From: Conus ventricosus
Lineage: Eukaryota; Mollusca; Gastropoda; Neogastropoda; Conidae
Reading direction: 5' to 3'
Length of the DNA: 64,000 nucleotides
NCBI GenBank assembly: GCA_018398815.1
Contig: CM031616.1
Span: forward strand, 74,921,951 to 74,985,950
Each line of letters begins with the position of its first letter. Position 1 is the first letter of the stretch. Positions 35,446 through 45,352 of this stretch are shown piece by piece. The translations under genes were made by a program, and so were the position numbers. A model generated the notes under the pieces. The model was given only the letters and a program-made list of their open reading frames with translations, did no database searches and had not been told where the DNA came from.

Positions 35446-35752
35446 AAAGCCTCCTCATCCTGGGCGTGTTGCAGCAGGAAAAAGATTAGCGGAGTGGAAC
35501 AAACAAAAAAAATCAATGTTACAGAATATAACTCATAATGAAAACATAACGCCGCCAACGCCAGCTATAAAAACGTCAGAACAAGAACAAGTTGATTCAA
35601 GGCCTACAGCACCAAAGTCTTCATGGAATATTGAACTTAAAACTGTTGTCATTTTTGGCACCCTTGCTGCTGTTGGGGCAGTTATTACAGTTATAAAATA
35701 TATAAACAGCGACAGCAAAAACCAAAGAAGTCCAAACAATCTCCGCCACTAA
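35381..35752 (+). CDS. Polinton protein K, basic N-terminus and membrane segment
   Basis: The start MTEPENQQNQ at 35381 is preferred because the right-arm copy starts MNESENQQNQ at the same place. A basic HPGRVAAGKRLAEWNKQKK segment is followed by a Pro/Thr/Glu linker and a C-terminal hydrophobic segment (TVVIFGTLAAVGAVITVI). A frame change near 35690 probably replaces the true tail, which is readable in another frame ending KDHFDPFQMQ at about 35828. The basic motif is a recurrent mark of this element family. It may link membrane and DNA or protein cores, an inference. Confidence 0.7.
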   Translation: MTEPENQQNQKTLNQVEKVTSKKPPHPGRVAAGKRLAEWNKQKKSMLQNITHNENITPPTPAIKTSEQEQVDSRPTAPKSSWNIELKTVVIFGTLAAVGAVITVIKYINSDSKNQRSPNNLRH

Positions 35753-35881
35753 ATACAGAAGTCGAACACAAAAGCATGCCAAAACCGCCAACAACAAAAG
35801 ATCATTTTGATCCATTTCAAATGCAATAATATTTTAAGAACTTAATTTAAAATTTTTTTTTTTTTTTGATAAAAATAGATC

Positions 35882-36160
35882 ATGGCGGATTATTATTTGT
35901 TTAAAATGATGGAGTCAATAAATAAAGACATGGAGTCTATAAAAGACATTTCCATAGACCAGAATTGTAATCAATGTGGTTGCTTACGATGTAAGAACTT
36001 CATTAAGATCTATGCTACCCGATCTCGCGCCAAGGACGCTGAGCAAGACTCCTCAACGATGACGCGTTTTTTGAGGCGTGTGTGTACTATATTAGACATC
36101 TACTATTTAAGACAAAAACATAGATTGTATTGGGTTTTTTTTCTGATAATTATAAGATAA
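35882..36160 (+). CDS. Polinton small Cys-rich protein L
   Basis: A 92-codon frame, MADYYLFKMMESINKDMESI..., with a CNQCGCLRCKNF cluster that could bind zinc, and a hydrophobic tail. The right-arm copy (38318-38560) keeps the N-terminal 60 residues and ends earlier. It is the last gene before the terminal AAGTTCTTAATT-type repeats. Function unknown. Confidence 0.65.
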   Translation: MADYYLFKMMESINKDMESIKDISIDQNCNQCGCLRCKNFIKIYATRSRAKDAEQDSSTMTRFLRRVCTILDIYYLRQKHRLYWVFFLIIIR

Positions 36161-36264
36161 CTTGAATAAGAACTTGGTTGTACTTAGAGGATGACTTAAT
36201 TACAATCTTGAGGTGACTTGAGTAAGAACTTGAGTGACTTGATCAAGAACTTATTAAGAACTTG
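36161..36264. repeat. terminal short tandem repeats of the left Polinton
   Basis: Degenerate repeats of a 'gacttgattaagaactt' type unit directly follow gene L. The same repeats form part of the inverted terminal repeats of the right arm (38080-38280, 52873-53150). Confidence 0.75.
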
Positions 36265-36354
36265 AGAGAACAGAGAAATGTCTGTTCAGCCTCACTTGCT
36301 CCTCCACCAAGTTTTGGGCGAAAGTGGCCTAAAAGCCGCCTTTTCCTGTTCTCT
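36265..36354. repeat. 90-bp AGAGAAC...GTTCTCT terminal block (central copy)
   Basis: This is the complement of 52783-52872. It starts AGAGAACAGAG and ends CCTGTTCTCT, with an inner GGCG/CGCC inverted pair. An ATPase 3' end in minus orientation follows at 36381, so the block belongs to a further, truncated Polinton copy joined head-to-tail to the left arm. Confidence 0.8.
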
Positions 36355-36380
36355 GACAAGTAACCAAAAAATAACGATAT

Positions 36381-36766
36381 CTACAAACAGACATACTGTG
36401 TAGGGTTATCCGTTTTCAATACTAATTTACTAAGTTTTCAGAGAGTAACGTAGGGGAAAGTAGCTGTGGCTGAACACGCCCATAGAGTAACGTAGGGGAA
36501 AAGCAGCGTGGCTGAACGCGCCCATATACAAACGGTGGTGCGCTAGGCTATCCGATTACTTACTACGCGGCGTGTTGATTACAGCGTGGGGTTGTCAGCA
36601 AAGAGAGAGGCGCAGCCAAAGCCCGTTAAGGTCAAGTTGTCCTCAGAGCAACATATAGCGAAGGATTGCTTGTGGTTTTAAATGATATTTTCATTTAGAC
36701 ACGGAGGAGAGACCAGTCTCGAGCCATAGACATACGTGTTCTGCGTTTCACAAAATACGTGCGTAT

Positions 36767-36815
<49 letters not shown>

Positions 36816-36921
36816 ACACACACTATTTATTAGTTCTCTGCATGTCTTCTACTGAAAGCCAGGTTTGACAAAGTGTTTCTTTCTGCTGTACAGTTATTTA
36901 TAATAAATAGTGTCTGCGTTT
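36381..36921 (-). pseudogene. two ATPase fragments of a third Polinton copy
   Basis: 36381-36440 is the last 20 codons of the ATPase (complement of 52690-52743). 36839-36921 matches an internal ATPase part (as in 19980-20085). Between them are two tandem copies of 'gagtaacgtaggggaaa' (36443-36530), unrelated DNA and a (CA)n tract (36771-36825). The copy is a remnant. Confidence 0.75.
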
Positions 36922-37120
36922 TAAGTTAGCCGGTCGCTCAGCCTGCTGACAAACTGGGGGCCAAAAAATCAATACCGCCACACCTCCTCCCTACCCCTCT
37001 TCTCCCTTCCTCTTCACCCCACTCCCTCCCGCCCAGCCTGCCCCATTACAACATATTGCATCATCTAACGTTCTCGAACCTTCTCTGCCCCCGTTAACAC
37101 TACCACGTGATGGGCCGATG

Positions 37121-37163
37121 TCACGCCCGACACCGCCATTTTACTTGGCGGTGTCGGGCCGTG
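37121..37163. repeat. strong hairpin in the pivot region
   Basis: CCCGACACCGCC (37126-37137) and GGCGGTGTCGGG (37147-37158) are perfect complements with a nine-base loop (attttactt). TCACG/CGTGA extend the stem past a one-base bulge. An unknown 65-codon frame starts at 37241. Confidence 0.85.
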
Positions 37164-37240
37164 AAGGTGTGTGTGCTGGAGTGAGAAGATATTTACTGAG
37201 TTTTGTGCAGGTTGGTTTTTGTTTATATAACATTTTGATC

Positions 37241-37435
37241 ATGGCAGAACAAAGACAGTGGGAGATTTCTAAGCTGACAATACTTGACGAGCATGTTGAG
37301 TACCATGCACAATTTCTTAGTGCTTTGGATGAGTTGAGAGCGGCAGGCCCTTCATATTCTCGCAAACTAAGAGAGATTGCTCGTTTGTTGAAACCATATG
37401 CTAAAGGTTTTCTACAGTCGGTCTTTCTTTCATAG
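37241..37435 (+). CDS. small unknown frame MAEQRQWEIS...
   Basis: A 64-codon frame with a charged, helix-like composition (LDEHVEYHAQFLSALDELRA, SYSRKLREIARLL). I do not recognise it. Its composition is more protein-like than neighbouring frames, but there is no second copy in the window to test conservation. It may be the first exon of a longer gene. Confidence 0.3.
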   Translation: MAEQRQWEISKLTILDEHVEYHAQFLSALDELRAAGPSYSRKLREIARLLKPYAKGFLQSVFLS

Positions 37436-37572
37436 AAGTTTACTCTATGAGGAAGGACTTGTATTTAATGTTTTCAAGCAGTGAGGAGATTAGAAATTAT
37501 TGGACTACTCCCGTACAAGAACCAATGCAACTCCAAACACACTCCTCTCAAAGTCCGCAGCAGTGAGAGAGA

Positions 37573-37765
37573 ACTAACGCTCAACCATAGAGCGGTCAAA
37601 GGTCACAGTAGCAAGCCGTTTTCCAGCGCTCCACCCTAGAGCGGCCAAAGGTTGCAGTGACAAGCCGTTGCCATTTTCCAGCGCTCCACCCTAGAGCGGC
37701 CAAAGGTTGCAGTGACAAGCCGTTTGAGAGATCCAGCGCTCCACCTAGAGCGGGTCAAAGGTTAT
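37573..37765. repeat. ~55-bp minisatellite, four copies
   Basis: Copies contain 'tagagcggccaaaggttgca' and 'gtgacaagccgtt' with small differences. Confidence 0.85.
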
Positions 37766-37998
37766 TAGCAGTGAGGAGATCAGACTTTTTTTGCTGCTTC
37801 GTCGCTTTGCTGTCTACGCTTCACTTCACATACAAAGGCTGTCTATTTAGGCGTTTGTGAACCACTTAAAGGCTGTCTTAGACGGCCGCTGGGTGTTCTT
37901 TATACAATTGTCTTGTTTTATTCAATCAGGCTTTTGTTAAATGCACTGGTGGCTGCTTTGAACTTGCAACAAAAGAGCCAATGCATCACAAAAACGCA

Positions 37999-38290
37999 AG
38001 CACTGTCTTGCACCAAGTGGTGTTACACATGACAAATAATAAAGCTCTGTGTACACCACACACACTCCTACCCCAAGTCACCCCAAGTTCTTAATTAAGT
38101 TTTTAATTAAGTCACCCCAAGTTTTTAATAAAGTTCTTAATTAAGTTCTTAATTAAGTTCTTAATTAAGTTTACTTCAAGTTCTTAATAAGTTCTTGATT
38201 AAGTAACTTTTAAGTTCTTAATTAAGTTACCTCAAGATTGTAATTAAGTCGTCCTTTAAGTACAACTAAGTTCTTATTCAAGTTATCTTA
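37999..38290. repeat. terminal inverted repeat, inner side
   Basis: About 80 unique bases (caccaagtggtgttacacat...) are followed by AAGTTCTTAATT-type tandem repeats up to gene L. The complement lies at 53287-52873. The minor differences show independent mutation of the two ends. Confidence 0.8.
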
Positions 38291-38317
38291 TAATTATTAA
38301 AAAAAAAACAATACAAT

Positions 38318-38560
38318 CTATGTTTTTATCTTAAATAGTAGATGTCTAATATAGTACACACACGCCTCAAAAAACGCGTTATTGTTGAGGATGTCTTGCT
38401 TAACGCCCTTGGCGTGAGATTTGTCAGCATAGATCTTAATGAAGTTCTTACATCCTAAGCAACTGCATTGATTACAATTCTGGTCGATGGAAATGTTTTT
38501 TATAGACTCCATGTCTTTATTTATTGACTTCATCATTTTAAACAAATAATAATCCGCCAT
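38318..38560 (-). CDS. Polinton small Cys-rich protein L, right copy
   Basis: An 80-codon frame, MADYYLFKMMKSINKDMESI..., with CNQCSCLGCKNF. It matches the left-arm gene in its first 60 residues and ends IRHLLFKIKT, which may be nearer the true end than the left copy. Confidence 0.65.
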   Translation of the reverse strand: MADYYLFKMMKSINKDMESIKNISIDQNCNQCSCLGCKNFIKIYADKSHAKGVKQDILNNNAFFEACVYYIRHLLFKIKT

Positions 38561-38652
38561 GATCTATTTTTATTAAAAATATTATTCCATTTGAAATGGA
38601 TGAAAATGAATTTTTGTTATTGGCGGTGCTGGCGTGCTGTTGTTTTCTGTAT

Positions 38653-39039
38653 TTAGCGGTTCAGATTTTTTAGCTGCTTTTGTTTTTGTTGCCATTGGTT
38701 ATATATTTTATAACCGTATAAACTGCCCCCAGCAGCAGCAATGGCGCCAAAAATGGCAACAGTTTTAAGTTCAATATTCCATGAAGACTTTGGTGCCCTT
38801 GAATTAACTTGCTCTTGTTCTGGAGCTGGCATTGGATCAACTGTTGGCGTTGGCGGTGTTATGTTTTCATTATGAGTTATATTCTGGGATTGTAACTTTA
38901 ATTTTCTTTGTCTGTTTAACTCTGCTACTCTTTTCCCTGCTGCAACACGCCCAGGATGTTTACTGGTCACTTTCTCGACTTGATTCAGTGTTTTCTGATT
39001 CAATGTTTCCTGATTCTGCTGATTTTCCGACTCGTTCAT
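38653..39039 (-). CDS. Polinton protein K, right copy
   Basis: A 128-codon protein with the basic HPGRVAAGKRVAELNRQRK motif, a Pro/Thr-rich linker and a C-terminal hydrophobic segment (TVAIFGAIAAAGGSLYGY), then a basic tail. The tail frame here agrees with an alternative frame in the left arm. The start lies 26 bases past the stop of J. Confidence 0.7.
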   Translation of the reverse strand: MNESENQQNQETLNQKTLNQVEKVTSKHPGRVAAGKRVAELNRQRKLKLQSQNITHNENITPPTPTVDPMPAPEQEQVNSRAPKSSWNIELKTVAIFGAIAAAGGSLYGYKIYNQWQQKQKQLKNLNR

Positions 39040-39065
39040 TTTGAAGGGAAATAAAATCTATATGA

Positions 39066-39509
39066 TTAAAAGTAATTTAATCCTATGATTAACGGCGATA
39101 ACAATGTTCCAAATCTGTAATATAAATCACAGCTTAGAGACTCTAATGACTTTGTTAAAACTGGATCTTGCGTTAAATCATACGTAAAATCTTGTTCAGA
39201 ATCAATGGGGGCAAATCTGCTGACTAGTTTAGTGTACAAACTAAGAACTGTTTGTCCTACACTTTTTACCATTCTAGACCCCAGCTGCGCTTCATACCTG
39301 TTATGATACTTTATAATGTCTTGCGGCGACATCTGTTGAATCTGTTCAATGCTGAATTCAGTTCCGAGGAACTGTTTTGTTTTTCCACATGCTGCCAAAG
39401 AATACAACCTCTCCTTTTTGGGCATAATAGCTTGATCATCAACTTCTTCTTTTGTAAGTTCAGGAAGGTTTAGGCCACCCTGTAGCTGTAGTAGATCATC
39501 GCTGTTCAT
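39066..39509 (-). CDS. Polinton protein J, right copy
   Basis: A 147-codon protein, MNSDDLLQLQGGLNLPELTK..., highly similar to 34924-35445 along its length. It ends SPLIIGLNYF after a one-base difference from the left arm. It is divergent from gene I (39544), as in the left arm. Confidence 0.75.
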   Translation of the reverse strand: MNSDDLLQLQGGLNLPELTKEEVDDQAIMPKKERLYSLAACGKTKQFLGTEFSIEQIQQMSPQDIIKYHNRYEAQLGSRMVKSVGQTVLSLYTKLVSRFAPIDSEQDFTYDLTQDPVLTKSLESLSCDLYYRFGTLLSPLIIGLNYF

Positions 39510-39543
39510 GTTTTTTATTAATTATATTATTTTATTTTTTAAA

Positions 39544-39770
39544 ATGAGCACCGAAAAAACTATTACCAAACCTTGTATACCATTCTGCCGTTATTGGAGG
39601 CCTAAGTGTAGGATACACAATGCTTGGTAAAAGCCTGTTAAGAATTAAACCAGCGGATCTTGGCAAACTAGGCTTTGAGGATTCTGCAAAGCTGATTGCT
39701 ATTATTGCAGCTTCGTTCGCTACGAAAAGATTTTTTAGTTAAGCAAGGAATAATTCCTGACAATATGTAA
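39544..39770 (+). pseudogene. Polinton small membrane protein I, right copy
   Basis: Begins MSTEKTITK, then a one-base gain at about 39569 shifts the frame. The remaining sequence matches the left copy to the stop at 39770, with another indel near 39730. Not functional as written. Confidence 0.7.
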
Positions 39771-39794
39771 ATTAAAAAAATACATTTATAAAAA

Positions 39795-40198
39795 ATGGCT
39801 TCACTCGTAATGATGATAGGCGGCGCTGTGGTTAATGCGCTTGCTTTTAGCGAAGTAATTACGCATTTAGTAAACTGCGAGATTGACGGCGAGAGAAAAA
39901 GACATAACAAAGCTGTGGAGCAACGCCGCAGCACAAGATCGCTATGAAAAGCAGAGAATTGAGCAGTTAGATTTTATTAACGACACACTGAAAAAACAGG
40001 GCATGCAGCTTACACATTTAAAGATGTTGATCAAGCGATAAAAGAGTATTATCTAGTAACAGCAAACCAATCCAGACATTGCCCCCACCAAAATTCAGCA
40101 ACTTTTATCAACCATCAGAAAAACAAAAGATGCAAGAAATCGGGTTTATTGTCGTTGGTATGACTGTTGTCTATTTTGTCGCGCATAATATTGGCTGA
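39795..40198 (+). pseudogene. Polinton small membrane protein H, right copy
   Basis: MASLVMMIGGAVVNALAFS is intact, followed by several indels absent from the left copy. It also carries the same one-base break before the HAAYTFKDVDQAIKEYY segment as the left arm. The stop at 40198 lies seven bases before the integrase ATG. Confidence 0.7.
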
Positions 40199-40205
40199 AT
40201 AAAAA

Positions 40206-41148
40206 ATGAACAAAATCTATTATTCACCCAAAGGATATTGGAAGGGAATCACGGCAATCAAAAGCTAAGCCAAGCAGCTGGTGTCAGTGAACAAACAGCA
40301 AAAGAATGGTTATCTAAACAAGCGATTTGGCAAATTTATTTACCTGCGCCTAGACGAATACAGAGACCACACTTTTGTGAATACAACTCCAAACGACACC
40401 CATCAATGATCTTCTACCCTCCGATACGATTAGACGAAAAAGATTTAAGTACGCACTCACAGTCATTGACATAGCTTCAAGATATAAAGATGCGGAACCA
40501 TTAACACAAAAGAGTGCTTCTGCGTTGCTGTTGCCATACAACTAATATATCAACGAGCCCCTTAACTTATCCTCGCATGATTCAAGTTGATGATGGAAAA
40601 GAATTTAAAGGCCAAGTGAATCAATTATTGTTAAAACATAGAGTTACCATTAAAAGAGGCATCCCAGGAGTTCACAGATCACAGGCTTTAGTTGAAAACT
40701 TTAACAAACAGTTATCTGAAAGACTTTTTTCCTACCAGTATCACAGAGAGCTGATTGACAAGTCTCGCAACACAGAATGGGTTAGAAGACTGCCCTCAGT
40801 TTTGCGCGCAATGAATAATGAAGAATTTAAAGGGCTAAAACCAGTACAAGCAATCAAAAGAAAAACAATAAATGCTGTTGAAGGAGAGTCTTCATCCGGC
40901 AAACTATTACCGTTTGGTTTGAAAGTAAGGTACCTTTATTTACCGGGGGAAGCAGAAGGGGACACTCGCATCAGGGCAACCGATCCAGTTTTGGAGTGTT
41001 GATCCATATGAAATAAAAAAGAATTGTAAAAATGAATCCGCCCGTGTATTATTTACGAGAAACTGACACAACAAAACAACCAGCTCCTCAAAGATCTTTT
41101 GTAAAGGAAGAACCGCAGATAATCCCACCAGACACAGTTCCACTTTAA
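40206..41148 (+). pseudogene. Polinton DDE integrase, right copy, frameshifted
   Basis: Begins MNKIYYSPKGYWKG at 40206. One-base losses near 40257, 40410 and 40530 break the frame, and the HQMD region with the first catalytic Asp is damaged. The second half is clean: IQVDDGKEF, ALVENFN, RRLPSVLRAMNNEEFKGLKP, then KVRYLYLPGEAEG, with a later break near 41000. No LTR interrupts it. The stop (41146-41148) directly abuts the polymerase stop on the opposite strand. Confidence 0.85.
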
Positions 41149-44100
41149 TTATTTTACGGTTCTATAATGTCCATATGCATATGAAAACTCTGGATTAACA
41201 AACACACGTTTGTGTTTGTTCTATCTAACGACTTCTTTGTTACAACCGTTGTGTTGATCTCATGTAGATTAGATCGCAGTTTTACGTTGTCATGATGAAA
41301 AGTCTTATTGTCAAACAAGGCTTCTTTGTAGTTGTCATGCGATATGCTCGACTGCACAACACTGCGAGATATTCCTTTTGCTTCTTAATGGTTTCTCCTG
41401 CTCGAAATACTGTACATTTTTGACCTTAACCCCACATACTCCTTAATCACCTTTCCAGATATTCATCCTTCATCTTTCCTAAAACCTTCTTGTTAGTATT
41501 GAATGTAAAGGCGAATCTTTAGGATAATCGATGTGTCGTACCATCCACTCGCTTCTTTAGCTACTTCTAATTCCATGTCTTTATAGATTTTTCAGTAGGG
41601 ATATTTAAACAAAACTGTATCTGTGTAAAGTACTCTGGACTCTGGATACGAGGGTTTAAAGTAGTCATAAAGAAACTCTAACATTAAAAGCTTTGATAAT
41701 TCTAAAACAGTAAACCCAATAAATACAGGTTTGTCCAATTTGACTTTCTTTTTTTCATCATTATGCCAAGAAGCTGATCATGAAATCTTCTGAAGTCCTG
41801 ATAAATTTGGTTTTGAAGTCAGCTTAATTGCTTCGTTTTCTCTGGTGACCAATCTAACATCTTTACGCTTGTGCGGATTCTCCATAGTCTTTCCAAAACA
41901 GCTGTTGTTCATCAGCTTGAAAAAGTCTTTTTTCTGAAGCATCTGTGGATTTTAGTTCTAAGATCAGTGTTCTTCATGATGTATGGTTTCATGAACTGTT
42001 CTTGATCAAAAGCAATTATACGATGAACTGCTTTCAACTTCAAACCATGTCTTAAATAAAATTGCAGAAGTCTGTAATGACAGACATAATTTTTTTTTTG
42101 CCTCGAAGATTAGGCACAAGTTTAGGCGGCTCTGTTTTCGCCATCTTTAGGCTTTCTGCAGCTAATGGGTAGTCATTATGCAGGTCATGGAGTTCATGAG
42201 GATATTCTAAGTCAACTTCTAGAATGAAACCACGCTGCTGATCAGGCGTTAAACTGTTTCAACCACTTTAATGCCCTTTGAATATTTTTCGTACCTGTGT
42301 ACATTTTAAAGTTGCGTAATGGAAGTGATTGCGCCATTGCCCATCCATACAGATTGTTTGCGTCTAAATACATGAGATAGTTAGACCTTTTACTCGGATC
42401 ATAGTCGTCCAAGTATTTGTTTGTTTGCTTTACAGTAATGATGCGATGCCATACTAATTCCCCCACGCAACCCGTTTTCAATCATCTGAATCATTGGTAA
42501 ATCTGACAATAAATCAATCTGTACTCCAGTAAACTTTAAGAAAGCGTCCCAACTCATCCCGGGCGCAGAAATGTAATGCGCGGGATCCAGGCTATAATGT
42601 TTCATGCAGGTCTTTCTGTAATTTTCAAAGACGTCCGCCAACAAACATACATCAGCCATCAAGTATGCATCATGATAGTCTCCCATCGTTTTAACACTCT
42701 AACTTCTGCCACGCTTCTTGAGCATGCTGGTAATCAGAATCACTAATGTCCTTTCCTCTAAGACTAGAAAAGAACGCGCCTTTAGGTGGAAGTGTGTCTT
42801 CAAAAAACCTTTCCCAACTTTTCTGTACTCATAAGGTAAACGCCCTTTCTAACAAAGTTGGGTCAAAATATTCCCCCTTATGAGGCAGGTTTTAAAGGGA
42901 CATAGCCATGACTCAAGATCCCATCTGTCTGCATAAGTCATAAAAAGACATTTTATTTAAAGGAAACACTGATTTTTCCTGCGACTGTCAATGCATGACA
43001 CCCTAAGGCATCGCTACTGCTTTCATTATAAAGAGGTCAAACCCCGCAAGTTTAAAAATATGGGCAGTTTTCCAGTCTTTGGTTCAAACTTTAGTTAAGA
43101 TTGCTTTACGTGTGCTGCTCCTCTGAACTTCCCACTAATGTACATGCCCTTTCTTACTGTTGATTTTTTTTGCTTTTCACTAATTTCAAAAACCCGCAAA
43201 TCCAACAGAGGGGGCTAGCAAACTGTTTTTGGGTCTTCGGCCACGGGATTTCAGATAAATTCGGGTTTTTAGTATTGCCCCATTCCCACCCCTACAGATT
43301 TTTTTTCGTCAAATACATGAGATAGTTAGCCCCTTTTACTCGATCATGTCCCAATATTTGTTTTTTTGTTTTAACAGAATGTCATGCCTACAATTCCCCC
43401 CGAAACCCCTTTTTTCAATCACTGAATCTTGTAAACTGACAATAAATCAATCTGTACCCAGTAAACTTAAAAAGCGCCCCAAACCACCGGGGCGCAGAAA
43501 TGAAATCCCGGGGGACCGGGCTAAATGTTTCATAAAGGGGGCCGTAATTTTAAAAGACTCCCCCAAAAAAACATACATCAGCCATCAAGATGCATCATGA
43601 ATCCCCATCGTTTACACTCAACTTTTGCCCCTTTCTTGAGCATGCGGTAATCAGAATCACATGTCCTTTCCTCAAAAACAGAAAAAAAACGCGCCCTTTA
43701 GGTGGAAGTGTGTCTTCATCAAATTTTTCCCAAACTGTTCATGTACTCATAAGGTAAACCCCCTTTTCTAACAAATTGGTCAAAATATTTTTTCCGTTAT
43801 GGGGCGGGATTTTAAAAGGACATACCATGACTCTAAGATCCCATCAGGGCCCGCATAAGCATAAAAAACATTTTATTTAAAAATTGAAACACATTACTTT
43901 TCTGACGCTGTGCAAAGCATGACACCCTAAAGGGCATCGTCTACTGCTTCTTTATAAGATAGACATAACCCGCAAGTTATGAAAAAAAAGGGCCTTCCAT
44001 TTTTTGGGTTTTAAAAACTTTAGTGAAGATGCTTTTACTGTGGCTGCTCCTCTGAACTTCCACAATGTGATCAGGTCTTTTAACTTTGGATTGTTGCTTC

Positions 44101-44990
44101 TCACTAAGTTCAAAACCGCAAACCAAACTGAGTGGCGATCAACGTTTTTGGGTCTCGGGCGTCATCAGATTTCAGATAAATTCAATTTTTAAACATATTA
44201 CCACTTGCTGCAGCGTTTTAAGAAGTTTTCTGCAGCTTTGGGCCCTCTGAAAATTTCCCGGCTTGAATAGCGCCACCGACCTAACAAAATAAGGGCAAAT
44301 GAACAAATCAAATGATACTCTTTAAGACTGTTTTTTCGAATTTTTGGGGCGCTGGCCCTTAAAAAGGAACAAAAAACCTCAAAGTCTGCGTAAACTACTA
44401 TGGAGAATTTTGCAGCCGTTTCCAGTTTTTTAAAAAACTAACTTAGATCCTGGGGGCGTAATTATTTTCTGTATTACATCAACGGGCCGATAAAAATTTT
44501 TCTTATTTTTCGCTTCGGCTTGGCAAGGGAATCTTTTTAAACTTTTTCGCAAATTCTTTTTTGTTAGTGTTTTTTGAAGTATCCCAATAATCTACTCATT
44601 TTTTGTTCAATGTGAATGTGGAGCCCCGCTGGTGAAACATCAGCATAAGTCAACATATTTTTGCCTGGACCCCTATTGTTGGGCTGTTTTTGGACACTTT
44701 AAAAGGTTAAAATTTTTTCCCACCCATTGTAAAATTTTGATAGTTATTGGGGGGGGTTTTTTTTAAAACGACAATTTGATCACACTAACGGAAAGATATT
44801 CCACTAAGTTAAACTTTTATTTAATCCAAATTAACACTCCTCTGCTTTTTGCGGGCGTGATGCAGCCTTGCGAGAACACACCACGAAACATTTGTTGTCC
44901 GTATTCTTTATTTTTAGAACGGGGGGTTTTTCGCAACAAATCTGAGGTAGTGGAATTAAACCTGCCTACAACGCGCAATTTAACTTTTTA
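41149..44990 (-). pseudogene. DNA polymerase B, right copy, with internal duplication
   Basis: On minus, an N-terminal block with KIKNTDNKCF lies near 44910 and exonuclease I ADFEV near 44375. Motif A (DANNLYGWAM) is at 42360 and motif B near 41900. Motif C near 41625 has lost four bases, turning YTDTDSF into YTDT followed by a frameshift, so one catalytic Asp is gone. A 0.92-0.95-kb segment (42335-43270) is repeated at 43280-44172 with far more indels. Multiple frame breaks make it non-functional. Confidence 0.8.
42335..44172. repeat. 0.9-kb tandem duplication inside the right polymerase
   Basis: 'catgagatagttag' occurs at 42371 and 43316, 'atttcagataaattc' at 43249 and 44170, and the AAGGTAAACGCCC/AAGGTAAACCCCC blocks near 42834 and 43750. 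The offset is 921-945 bases. The second copy has many small indels that the first lacks. The left arm has only one copy. Confidence 0.8.
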
Positions 44991-45148
44991 ATCTGATCTC
45001 AGGCTTCGCCCTCTGACCAAACCCCAACCCTCTTTTTGGGGCTTTTTTCAGCACCCCAAAAACTTGAAAGCAGTTCTCTGCCCCCCGGGGTGTTAAGTCT
45101 TTATAGAAAGAAAGTCCTGCGTTTAGTTAGACCCGATTTCTAGATTTT

Positions 45149-45352
45149 TCATTTATTGTTACATACCCTAAAACAGCAACAAACTTTAACTGGCGGGTCT
45201 ATTGTTAGTTTACCCGGGAACTTGAAAAAATCATGAGCAACACTTGCCCGTACCTTGGGATCAATGACTTCTAAATCAATATCATTCAGTGCCTTATAAA
45301 CTTCTTGCATTGCTTCAAACAAAATTTGTCTGGACCTCAATAACTTTTCCAT
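45149..45352 (-). pseudogene. Polinton gene G, right copy
   Basis: A 67-codon frame, MEKLLRSRQILFEAMQEVYK..., then VIDPKVRASVAHDFFKFPGK and IDPPVK, ending soon after. The left copy (28131) is homologous but frameshifted. It precedes the polymerase on the same strand. Unknown function. Confidence 0.5.

Larger units (their letters stand above)
19633..36264. mobile_element. Polinton/Maverick element, left arm
   Basis: It contains the Polinton hallmark genes: A32-like ATPase, protein-primed-type DNA polymerase B and DDE integrase, with the accessory genes B-M. The order is ATPase-B-C-D-E-F-G-PolB-M-integrase-H-I-J-K-L. Two solo LTRs (20742-22628, 32499-33606) add 3.0 kb. Without them the element is about 13.6 kb, near the low end for Polintons. 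Its ATPase end is the hairpin at 19633. The L end carries the AAGTTCTTAATT-type repeats, then meets a fragment of another copy at 36265. Confidence 0.85.
36922..37998. other. unique centre between the two Polinton arms
   Basis: Contains a perfect-stem hairpin (37121-37163), a small frame (37241-37435) and a 55-bp minisatellite (37573-37765). It is the pivot of the giant inverted repeat. No Polinton gene is recognised here. Confidence 0.6.
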
